Source: Microbulbifer hydrolyticus (GTDB lineage Bacteria; Pseudomonadota; Gammaproteobacteria; Pseudomonadales; Cellvibrionaceae). Taken from it: 64,000 bases of DNA. Position 1 is the first letter of the stretch. Each line of letters starts with the position of its first letter. The stretch is taken from positions 3,361,501-3,425,500 of the forward strand of contig NZ_CP047491.1 of assembly GCF_009931115.1 (NCBI RefSeq), given 5' to 3'. The notes under the pieces are model-generated. The model did no database searches. It was not told the origin of the DNA and saw nothing but the letters and a program-made list of their open reading frames with translations. Below are positions 17,456-25,689 of the stretch, in pieces. Position numbers and translations under genes: made by a program.

Positions 17456-17521
17456 CCAAAGTAACCAAAGTAACCAAAGTAACCAGAGCAATCAGAGCAA
17501 TCAGAGCAATCAGAGTAACCG
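17450..17521. repeat. 9-bp tandem repeat over the moeA stop codon
   Basis: Eight 9-base units: four AAGTAACCA, three GAGCAATCA and one GAGTAACCG. The moeA stop codon is the TAA of the first unit, and in the moeA frame the next three units also contain TAA. Unit number could vary by slippage without changing the protein end. Confidence 0.9.
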
Positions 17522-17645
17522 GAACACATCGCTCGAAACTGACAGCCCCGGATAGCTCGAAGTCACAAACAAAAACTCGCCCGAAAGAAGGCACCTGCCC
17601 GGTCACCAAAGGGGGTTCCGGGTGCGATCGAAAAGAGGAAACCAC

Positions 17646-18311
17646 ATGTTGATCAATGCCGATTTCTCCCGTCGCGCTGTCGTCGCCGGTGACCAATATC
17701 ACTGGACAGCCTCCCCCCAGGAAGGCGTAGAACGGGTCATGCTCGACCGTGTGGGGCGGGAAAAAGCGCGGGCAACCAGCATCGTGCGCTATGCACCGAA
17801 CTCGCACTTCCCCCGCCATGAACATCCGGGCGGTGAAGAAATACTGGTCCTTTCCGGTACCTTTTCCGACGAAGATGGCCACTACCCCGCGGGCTGGTAT
17901 CTGCGTAATCCACCAGGTTCCAGTCACCAGCCATTCAGCGATGAAGGTTCCACGATCTTCGTCAAGCTCCGGCAAATGGACAGTGATGAAGACAGCCGGG
18001 TGCGTATCGATACCCGTGATCCGCAAGCCTGGCAGCAGCGCGATGGGCGCAATACCTGCCCTCTATACTCTGGACTCCGCGAAATCGTCAGTTTGCAGAA
18101 GCTCAAGCCCGGGGAAAGCCTGTTCACCACACCGGTGGATGGCGCCGAGTTACTGATCCTCGAAGGCGAGCTGGTGTCCGAGGGTGGACCCCTGGGCCAG
18201 GGCAGCTGGCTGCGCCTGCCTGCGGGGGAATATCCAGCGCTTGCTGCCGGCCCACAGGGCATCACCTATTACCTGAAGACAGGCCACCTCCCCGAGACAG
18301 GCAGCGTATAG
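17646..18311 (+). CDS. ChrR-like cupin protein
   Basis: A 221-residue double-cupin protein. The first cupin has the metal-site pattern HFPRHEHPGGEEILVLSGTF, with a later His in SSHQPF, as in ChrR-type anti-sigma cupins. The second half (about 145-215) is a degenerate cupin (GAELLILEGEL). No N-terminal zinc anti-sigma domain and no adjacent ECF sigma gene is seen, so it is probably an enzyme or sensor cupin rather than ChrR itself. ATG 17646 follows AGAGGAAA. It ends 2 bases before the amine oxidase start. Confidence 0.75.
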   Translation: MLINADFSRRAVVAGDQYHWTASPQEGVERVMLDRVGREKARATSIVRYAPNSHFPRHEHPGGEEILVLSGTFSDEDGHYPAGWYLRNPPGSSHQPFSDEGSTIFVKLRQMDSDEDSRVRIDTRDPQAWQQRDGRNTCPLYSGLREIVSLQKLKPGESLFTTPVDGAELLILEGELVSEGGPLGQGSWLRLPAGEYPALAAGPQGITYYLKTGHLPETGSV

Positions 18312-18313
18312 TC

Positions 18314-19417
18314 ATGCACAGCCTGCGCATTGCCATCGTTGGCGCCGGTCTCAGTGGCTTATACGCCGCCTACCGACTCGAACAAATGGGGATCAGTGAC
18401 TATGTACTAATCGAAGCACGCGATGTTGTCGGAGGTCGCATCGCCTCTGGAAACCACGGGCAAGATCGCTTCGACCTGGGGCCCACCTGGTTCTGGCCGG
18501 ATATCCAGCCACAGCTTGACGCGCTGATTCACGAACTGGCCCTCGAGCGCTTTGCGCAATTCGAGGACGGCGACACATTGATCGAGCGCACGCCCGGCGT
18601 ACCTCCGACGAGAATCCAGGGGTATGTCAATGTACCGGCATCCATGCGCCTCTCTGGTGGTATGGGACAGTTGATCGAAGCCCTTCACCAGCGAATCGAC
18701 CCAGCACGAGTGGTCACCGGACAGGCCGTGCGCCAATTGAAAGCAACCGATCAATCCGTAGAGCTGCTATGCGAGAACAGCTCGGGGAGCAGCACCCGCT
18801 GGCAGGCCGGGCAGGTACTGATGGCCGTACCACCACGCCTGACCATGGAGCACATCGCATTCTCCCCGGCGCTGCCGCAGGCGCAAGCGGAACAATGGCG
18901 CGCGACCGCTACCTGGATGGCGCCCCACGCAAAATATATTGCGACCTACACAACCCCGTTCTGGCGGGAACACGGACTGTCCGGCGAGGCCCGCAGCGCA
19001 ATCGGGCCTCTGAGCGAAATCCACGATGCCTCCACACCCGGTGACAGCGCTGCATTGTTCGGTTTTTTTGGGATACCAGCGGAGGTCCGTAAATCAGTGC
19101 CGCCGGCGGTTTTGCGCTCCCACTGCCGCGCTCAGCTTACGCGCCTGTTCGGCCCGCAGGCAGCCACGCCCAGCGCGGAATTTATCAAGGACTGGGCGTG
19201 GGATATTTACACCGCGAGTAGCGCCGACCGCAATGAAGCGGGACAACACAGCCAGCCCCCGGTCCCGACGATCCCATCCGGCCCCTGGTGCAATAAAATC
19301 GTCGGCATTGGCAGCGAATGGTCGCCACAGTTCCCAGGCTATGTTGCCGGCGCCATCGACGCAGTAAACCGGGCGATGCAAGGATTGTCGAATACCTCCG
19401 GCAACGAGTTGAAGTAA
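18314..19417 (+). CDS. FAD-dependent amine oxidase family protein
   Basis: Flavin monoamine-oxidase-like protein of 367 residues. The N-terminal dinucleotide fold is VGAGLSGLYAAYRLE, followed by the second FAD motif ARDVVGGRI. The C-terminal FAD contact is in GIGSEWSPQFPGYVAGA. No signal peptide is evident. It is almost directly coupled to the upstream cupin gene, with a small monooxygenase-like gene 83 bases downstream. The substrate cannot be told. Confidence 0.82.
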   Translation: MHSLRIAIVGAGLSGLYAAYRLEQMGISDYVLIEARDVVGGRIASGNHGQDRFDLGPTWFWPDIQPQLDALIHELALERFAQFEDGDTLIERTPGVPPTRIQGYVNVPASMRLSGGMGQLIEALHQRIDPARVVTGQAVRQLKATDQSVELLCENSSGSSTRWQAGQVLMAVPPRLTMEHIAFSPALPQAQAEQWRATATWMAPHAKYIATYTTPFWREHGLSGEARSAIGPLSEIHDASTPGDSAALFGFFGIPAEVRKSVPPAVLRSHCRAQLTRLFGPQAATPSAEFIKDWAWDIYTASSADRNEAGQHSQPPVPTIPSGPWCNKIVGIGSEWSPQFPGYVAGAIDAVNRAMQGLSNTSGNELK

Positions 19418-19500
19418 ACGCGCCCAGCACAGGACCGGCAAAAAAGTGAATATTCCAATCGACGAAAGCAACCTGCTCGACGACGAGCCCGGGGGAAAGC

Positions 19501-19794
19501 ATGATTCTTGAAGTGGCAATTCTGGACGTCAAGCCCGGGCAGCATGAGGACTTTGAAAGCGCTTTTTCAAAGGCACGCAAAATTATTTCATCGATGCCCG
19601 GTCACATCGATCACCAGCTACAAAAGTGCCTGGAAAAAGAAAACCGCTACATTCTTCTGGTCACCTGGGAAAAGCTCGAGGACCACACAGAAGGCTTCCG
19701 GAAATCTCCCGAGTACCAGGACTGGAAAGCCCTCCTCCACCACTTCTACGATCCCTTCCCTGAAGTCGAGCATTACACACTTGTAGAACACTAA
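19501..19794 (+). CDS. Antibiotic-biosynthesis-monooxygenase-like protein
   Basis: A 97-residue single ABM (dimeric alpha-beta barrel) domain. The MILEVAILDVKPGQHEDFE start and YILLVTWEKLEDH followed by HFYDPFPEVEHY are typical of small quinol or heme-type monooxygenase-fold proteins. A strong GGGGGAAAG ribosome site supports the start. It closes the cupin / amine oxidase group. The activity is unknown; many family members have no assigned substrate. Confidence 0.8.
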   Translation: MILEVAILDVKPGQHEDFESAFSKARKIISSMPGHIDHQLQKCLEKENRYILLVTWEKLEDHTEGFRKSPEYQDWKALLHHFYDPFPEVEHYTLVEH

Positions 19795-19809
19795 AGCCCC
19801 TGATGCTAA

Positions 19810-19920
19810 GGCAAAGTGCCGGGTACGGGGTTGCAGGAGCGTCGGCGACAGGGACGTCGCCGACGCAGCGTACAGGGATGTATACACAGCGGTCCTGAAA
19901 CCCGTACCCGGTACTTTGCC
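19810..19920. repeat. Structured intergenic repeat, copy 2
   Basis: A 111-bp element upstream of trmH. Outer arms 19810-19838 and 19893-19920 are complementary except for about two positions. Inner hairpins are GCGTCGGCGAC-AGGGAC-GTCGCCGACGC (19839-19866) and TAC-AGGGAT-GTA (19871-19882). In reverse orientation it aligns with copy 1 (shared ATCCCT loop, GCTGCG, GACGCTCCTG), with changed but still paired stems. Confidence 0.85.
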
Positions 19921-20004
19921 GCCACCGGGCTACCCAAGCAGGTACCCCGATTCCGGAGTGCTATAATCCGCGGCCAGAAAAGAATCCATTACGAAAGAAG
20001 TACC

Positions 20005-20691
20005 ATGAGCCGCGCCCGCTACGAGAAATTCAAACAGGTGCTCCGTCAGCGCCAGCACGACATGACCCTGCTCACCGACCAGGTGCACAAGGGCCAGAAC
20101 ATCTCCGCCATGCTGCGTACCGCCGACGCCGTCGGCATCCCCGAAATCCACATGGTACAGCCCAGTTACGGCCACCGGATTTACCACAACACCGCCGGCG
20201 GTAGCGGCCGCTTTACCGGCAACGCCGTCTATCCCGATATCGAAGCCGGCATGTGCGAACTCAAAAACCGCGGTATGCACCTCTACGCTGCCCACTGGTC
20301 TGACCGCGCCATCGACTTCCGCGAAGCTAACTACACCAGACCCTTCGCCCTCATCATGGGCGCCGAGAAACACGGCCTCAGCGACTACGCCGCGGAACAC
20401 GCCGACGACCATGTGACCATCCCGATTATCGGCATGGTAGAAAGCTACAACGTGAGTGTTGCCGCTGCCATCATCTTGCAGGAAGCCATGCACCAGCGAC
20501 AGCAGGCGGGCATGTACGACAACAAAACACTCGACGAAGGCGACCCAGCGATCAAAGAAATCCTGTTCCGCTGGATGCATCCGAAAATGGTGAAGTACTG
20601 TGAAAAGCACGGGTTGCCGTTTCCGGAAATGGACGAGGATGGGGATATGATTCCGCCAAAGGATCCGAAATATCGTCAGCCTAACGGCTAA
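20005..20691 (+). CDS. trmH: tRNA (guanosine-18-2'-O)-methyltransferase
   Basis: SpoU-family methyltransferase (trefoil knot) modifying G18 of tRNA; 228 residues against 229 in E. coli. Motif 1 is NISAMLRTADAVG, motif 2 IMGAEKHGLS, motif 3 IPIIGMVESYNVSVA. The start at 20005 (MSRARYEKF) fits the family; upstream in-frame codons run through the repeat element and are rejected. Confidence 0.95.
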   Translation: MSRARYEKFKQVLRQRQHDMTLLTDQVHKGQNISAMLRTADAVGIPEIHMVQPSYGHRIYHNTAGGSGRFTGNAVYPDIEAGMCELKNRGMHLYAAHWSDRAIDFREANYTRPFALIMGAEKHGLSDYAAEHADDHVTIPIIGMVESYNVSVAAAIILQEAMHQRQQAGMYDNKTLDEGDPAIKEILFRWMHPKMVKYCEKHGLPFPEMDEDGDMIPPKDPKYRQPNG

Positions 20692-20883
20692 GTCGCAGGG
20701 CAAATTCAGATTCAGCGATACGAGCTGGGTGATGGATTCGCTTGATGTGAAGGTATAGCCGGTAGCTGTGCCGCCACCCATCTATCCAACAACCGCCCAC
20801 CTCCTCTGCGCGTTGCGTTGCCACTCCCTCCGCACTAATCTGTGCACACCTAATCAGAAAGCCCTTTCTCCAAGGAGGACACA

Positions 20884-21612
20884 GTGCATACCGAGAATAT
20901 CGAATACACCGTCGATGGCGAATCTTTCACCGGCTACCTGGCCTACGATGAAACCATCGACGGCAAGCGCCCGGCCATCCTGCTGGTCCACGAATGGTGG
21001 GGCATGAACGACTTCACCCGGGAAGAGGCCGAACGCCTCGCCGCTGAAGGCTTCACCGCCTTTGCCCTCGACATGTACGGCACCGGCGTGGGCGCCGACA
21101 ACCCCACCGATGCCGCTGCACTGATGAATAAAACCCTGGAAACCGAAGGTGCCCCCCTCAAACGCTTCCAGGCCGCCCTCGACCTCATCAATCAGCACGA
21201 AACCGTCCAGCCCGGTGAAATCGCCGCCCAGGGCTACTGCTTCGGCGGTGCCGTCGCCCTCACCATGGCGCGCCTTGGACTGCCACTGAAAGGCGTTGTC
21301 AGCTTCCACGGCGATCTGCAGACCGAAGTGAAGATCAAGCCCGGCGACGTCAAAGCCGAGATACAGGTCTACACCGGTGGCGATGACGACATGATCCCCG
21401 CCGAGCAGGTGGCCAATTTTGTGCAGGAAATGCAGACCGCCGGTGTGCGATTTGACGTCATCAGCTACCCCGGCGCCAAGCACGGATTTACCAACCCCGC
21501 CGCCACCGGCCGCGGCGAAAAGTTCGGTATTCCACTGGCTTACAATGAAGATGCCGCCAACGACGCCTATGAAGGCGCCGTGGCGTTCTACAACAAAATC
21601 TTCGACTGGTAA
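20884..21612 (+). CDS. Dienelactone hydrolase family protein
   Basis: Alpha/beta hydrolase of 242 residues with a Cys nucleophile: GYCFGG for the nucleophile elbow, GDDDMIP for the acid, AKHGFTNP for the His. LLVHEWWGMND matches the oxyanion region. The GTG start has a near-perfect AAGGAGG ribosome site. It is cytoplasmic and unlinked to a ring-cleavage pathway here, so a carboxymethylenebutenolidase role is only by family. Confidence 0.88.
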   Translation: MHTENIEYTVDGESFTGYLAYDETIDGKRPAILLVHEWWGMNDFTREEAERLAAEGFTAFALDMYGTGVGADNPTDAAALMNKTLETEGAPLKRFQAALDLINQHETVQPGEIAAQGYCFGGAVALTMARLGLPLKGVVSFHGDLQTEVKIKPGDVKAEIQVYTGGDDDMIPAEQVANFVQEMQTAGVRFDVISYPGAKHGFTNPAATGRGEKFGIPLAYNEDAANDAYEGAVAFYNKIFDW

Positions 21613-21714
21613 TCGTACGGCTTCCCCCTTCCGTCCCAATTGCAGTGGCACCCGGTCCACGCTTCGGGGCACAATGTGTGCCGCAATTTATGGCACTGCC
21701 AACAAGGGGGAAGC

Positions 21715-22662
<948 letters not shown>

Positions 22663-22678
22663 GAAAGGAAGTATCGCA

Positions 22679-23440
22679 ATGAATATTTACGGCATCCGCG
22701 CCATCTACAAATTTGAAATGGCCCGCACCGCGCGCACCCTCATGCAGAGTATTGCGTGGCCGGTGATATCCACCTGCCTGTACTTTATCGTATTCGGCAC
22801 TGCCATCGGCTCGCGACTCGGTGATATCGAAGGTGTCAGCTACGGGGCCTTCATCATTCCCGGGCTGATCATGCTGTCGCTGCTGAGTGAGAGTATTTCC
22901 AATGCCTCGTTCGGGATTTTCTTTCCGAAATTTTCCGGGACGATTTACGAAGTACTGTCGGCGCCGGTATCCGCGTTCGAGATTGTCGCGGGCTATGTGG
23001 GGGCAGCCGCGACCAAGTCAGTGGTCATCGGTCTGCTGATCCTGATCACCGCACGCTTTTTTGTGGATTATGAGATCGCCCATCCTTTCTGGATGTTTGG
23101 ATTCCTGATCCTGACTGCGATCACCTTCAGCATGTTCGGATTCATCATCGGCATCTGGGCGGATGACTTCCAGAAACTGCAGATTATCCCGCTGATGGTG
23201 ATTACCCCGCTGACGTTTCTCGGCGGCGCCTTCTATTCCATCAATATGTTGCCAGAGTTCTGGCAGAAGGTGACCCTGTTCAACCCGGTGGTGTACCTGA
23301 TCAGCGGTTTCCGCTGGGCCTTCTATGGAGTGGCGGATGTAAATGTGGGGATCAGCCTGGGCATGACCCTGTTCTTCCTGCTGCTGTGCATGAGCGGAAT
23401 CTGGTGGATTTTCCGTACCGGTTACAAGATTCGCAGCTGA
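22679..23440 (+). CDS. ABC-2 type transporter permease
   Basis: Six-helix ABC-2 membrane protein of 253 residues with the family segment [12 protein letters not shown] and the conserved [16 protein letters not shown] before the last helices, as in NodJ/YadH-type permeases. ATG 22679 follows AAAGGAAG. It pairs with the preceding ATPase, and the unit ends at a strong terminator shared with the convergent TetR gene. Confidence 0.92.
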   Translation: MNIYGIRAIYKFEMARTARTLMQSIAWPVISTCLYFIVFGTAIGSRLGDIEGVSYGAFIIPGLIMLSLLSESISNASFGIFFPKFSGTIYEVLSAPVSAFEIVAGYVGAAATKSVVIGLLILITARFFVDYEIAHPFWMFGFLILTAITFSMFGFIIGIWADDFQKLQIIPLMVITPLTFLGGAFYSINMLPEFWQKVTLFNPVVYLISGFRWAFYGVADVNVGISLGMTLFFLLLCMSGIWWIFRTGYKIRS

Positions 23441-23458
23441 CCCGCTACCTGAATGCAA

Positions 23459-23495
23459 AAAAAAGCCCGCTGGTGTTTTCCCCGCGGGCTTTTTT
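23459..23495. terminator. Bidirectional terminator
   Basis: AAAAAAGCCCGC (23459-23470) pairs with GCGGGCTTTTTT (23484-23495). It serves the ABC permease on the plus strand and the TetR gene on the minus strand. Confidence 0.9.
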
Positions 23496-23512
23496 ATGGG
23501 CAAAGCACAGAA

Positions 23513-24175
23513 CTACGCTGGCACAGGTCGATACGCCCGGGTGAACACCCGCACCACTTCCGCTACATGCAGGCGTATTTCCGGCTTGCCAGGCGGCTCA
23601 CTACAACCCAGCATAATCTGGATGTGCGTGCAGCCGCCCTGCAACATACCGAAGAACAACTCCGACGCCCGCTCCGTATCTGCCACCTGTAGCTGGCCCA
23701 GCTCACAGGCACGGTTCAGGAAACGGATCATTTCATTGCGGGTACGCTGGGGGCCCGCCTCGTAGAACAGGTTCGCCATGGTCTGGTCCTGAGCACCGAC
23801 AGCGCTGATCAGGCGCATCAGCTTCAGCGAATCCTCGTGGTAGAGCATATCCAGAAAGGCCTCGCCGATCTTCTGCAGCATTTCCGCGACCGGCACCCCC
23901 TGCTCCAGGGTAAACATCACCACCGGCATCTGGCTGCAACACTTGGCCTCGATGGCGGCGCTGAACAGCGTCTCCTTATCGGAGAAGTGGCTGTACACCG
24001 TCAGCTTGGAGACGCCCGCCTCACTGGCCACCGCATCCATACTCGTGCCGGTAAAACCGTGGGAAAGAAACAGGTGCTTGGCCGCTTCCAGAATCGCCTG
24101 CCGTTTGGCGGGGTCTTTCGGGCGGCCACGGCTGGTGGATGCTGGGGTCACGTTGGGTGAAATCTGTTCGCTCAT
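23513..24175 (-). CDS. TetR family transcriptional regulator
   Basis: A 220-residue repressor. The N-terminal HTH (about 22-68) contains ILEAAKHLFLSHGFTGTSMD and VSKLTVYSHFSDKETLF, the classic TetR sequence; the C-terminal ligand domain is AcrR/YxaF-like. It is divergent from the RND efflux pair, which it probably represses together with itself. Palindromes in the shared 257-base gap are candidate operators. Confidence 0.92.
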   Translation of the reverse strand: MSEQISPNVTPASTSRGRPKDPAKRQAILEAAKHLFLSHGFTGTSMDAVASEAGVSKLTVYSHFSDKETLFSAAIEAKCCSQMPVVMFTLEQGVPVAEMLQKIGEAFLDMLYHEDSLKLMRLISAVGAQDQTMANLFYEAGPQRTRNEMIRFLNRACELGQLQVADTERASELFFGMLQGGCTHIQIMLGCSEPPGKPEIRLHVAEVVRVFTRAYRPVPA

Positions 24176-24200
24176 GGGCTTTCATCGTCATTCTGTCGCA

Positions 24201-24222
24201 CTTCAACAATGAAATGTTGAAG
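24201..24222. promoter_or_regulatory. Candidate TetR operator palindrome
   Basis: CTTCAACA-ATGAAA-TGTTGAAG: perfect 8-bp arms with a 6-bp spacer, 26 bases upstream of the tetR start in the divergent region. Size and placement suit an autoregulating TetR dimer. Confidence 0.55.
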
Positions 24223-24250
24223 CACGCGCTCGCTGCCACTCAATTAGTGG

Positions 24251-24279
24251 ACTCGCGAGTTCATTATACTTACTATACT
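24251..24279. promoter_or_regulatory. Promoter region of the RND operon with palindrome
   Basis: A 10-bp palindrome ACTCGCGAGT (24251-24260) is followed by two TATACT boxes (24265-24270 and 24274-24279). The boxes read as -10 elements for the plus-strand efflux genes; the palindrome lies where the -35 would be, a second candidate repressor site. Confidence 0.4.
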
Positions 24280-24432
24280 TTCTAAACCTTCCAGTTCAGT
24301 AATAACCAGTATAGCAATGGGCGCCAGTGCGGTGTGGAACACGGTGGCAATGCAGACAACTGTACCAGTTTCCGCATCCGACCCCACCCCCAAGTGCGCT
24401 CTGCCCCGTGAACCACAAGGAATGAGGTATCC

Positions 24433-25593
24433 ATGAACAGTGTCCTTCCCTGCCGTCTGGCCACGCTCCGGGTGGCAGCCACGCTTGTCTCCCTTTTCAG
24501 TCTTGCCGCCTGTTCGGCACCGGAAGCCGAGAAAACCAAGCCCCCGCGCCCGGCCATCGTGGTCCATCCCACCGCTGCCGGTAGCCAGCTTGCGGTCTAC
24601 CCGGGTGAAGTACACGCACGGCACGAACCGGCACTCGCCTTCCGGGTAGGTGGCGCGGTCACCCGCCGACTGGTCGAGGAGGGAGACCGGGTCAAGCAGG
24701 GCCAGCCGCTGGCGGAACTGGATGCTCAGGACCTGCAACTGCAGCGGGATGCGGCACGCGCGCAACTGGAGGCCGCAAAGACCGAAAACCGCAATGCCAG
24801 TAATGAACTGACCCGCTACCGTGGACTGCTGGAGCGCAAGCTGATTGGGGAGTCCCAATTTGACGCGGTAAAAACCCGCTACGACAGCAGCGTCGCGCAA
24901 CTGGAACGCGCCCGCGCCCAGTGGAAAGTTGCGGACAACCAGGCGCAATACGCGGTATTGAAAGCCCCCGCCGACGGCGTCATCACCCGCCGCAACATCG
25001 ACGCGGGCCAGGTGATCAGCGCCGGGCAGACGGTTTTTGTGATGGCGGCCGATGGCGAACGCGAGGTGCGCATCGACCTGCCGGAGCAGGAAATGCCACG
25101 CTTTGCCGTCGGCCAGCCGGTGACCATTGAAATGTGGTCACAGCCGGGTACGCCGATCGACGGCCAGGTACGCGAACTTTCCCCCGCGGCCGAAGCCGGC
25201 CTGCGTACCTTTGAAGCGCGGGTCGCGTTCTCTGCCGATGACCCGGGTACAGCGACAAAGCCCCAGCTGGGACAAAGCGCCCGGGTGTACGCACGCACCG
25301 CACAAACCAGTGACAGCCGCCCCGCCCAGCGCCTGCCCATGTCTTCCATTACCGCCGACGGCGTTGACGCGCATGTATGGCGTATGGACCCGGACAATTT
25401 CACCCTGCACAAAGTGGCGGTCACCGTTTCCAGCTACGGCCATGAATACGCGGAAGTTCTATCGAGCCTGCGCCCGGAAGACTGGGTGCTCGCGGCCGGT
25501 ACCCAGCTGGTGCGCGAGGGACAGCGGGTGCGCCCGGTGGATCGCCAGAACAGACCGATCGAATCCGATGACAGGCTGGCGCAAAGCCTTTGA
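24433..25593 (+). CDS. RND efflux periplasmic adaptor lipoprotein
   Basis: Membrane fusion protein of 386 residues. The signal peptide ends in a lipobox LAAC. The barrel-sandwich half-motifs are RLVEEGDRVKQGQPLAELD and YAVLKAPADGVITRRNIDAG around an alpha-helical hairpin (about 110-165). A beta-barrel and membrane-proximal domain follow. It precedes its inner-membrane pump by 96 bases. No outer-membrane channel gene is present here, so it must borrow one. Confidence 0.93.
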   Translation: MNSVLPCRLATLRVAATLVSLFSLAACSAPEAEKTKPPRPAIVVHPTAAGSQLAVYPGEVHARHEPALAFRVGGAVTRRLVEEGDRVKQGQPLAELDAQDLQLQRDAARAQLEAAKTENRNASNELTRYRGLLERKLIGESQFDAVKTRYDSSVAQLERARAQWKVADNQAQYAVLKAPADGVITRRNIDAGQVISAGQTVFVMAADGEREVRIDLPEQEMPRFAVGQPVTIEMWSQPGTPIDGQVRELSPAAEAGLRTFEARVAFSADDPGTATKPQLGQSARVYARTAQTSDSRPAQRLPMSSITADGVDAHVWRMDPDNFTLHKVAVTVSSYGHEYAEVLSSLRPEDWVLAAGTQLVREGQRVRPVDRQNRPIESDDRLAQSL

Positions 25594-25600
25594 GAAGGAT

Positions 25601-25622
25601 GTGAACCGCCGCTGCGGTTCAC
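25601..25622. repeat. Intercistronic hairpin between adaptor and pump
   Basis: GTGAACCGC-CGCT-GCGGTTCAC: a perfect 9-bp stem with a 4-base loop just after the adaptor stop and without a T-tract. It may tune the adaptor-to-pump ratio by protecting or processing the mRNA. Confidence 0.5.
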
Positions 25623-25689
25623 AGGATAACAATCCCCAGTCCCTTCACTAGCGAAAATTCCTGTATCTACCGACCACGGACAAACCAAG

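Noticed and set aside
17450..17521. Tandem repeat as a CRISPR array
   Set aside because: Units are 9 bp with no spacers; no cas genes in the window.
17298..17555. A short frame ending in Ser-Asn-Gln repeats
   Set aside because: It is moeA in another frame running into the 9-bp DNA repeat; no start signal or conserved part.
19816..20004. N-terminal extension of TrmH
   Set aside because: It translates the structured repeat; TrmH family alignment starts at 20005.
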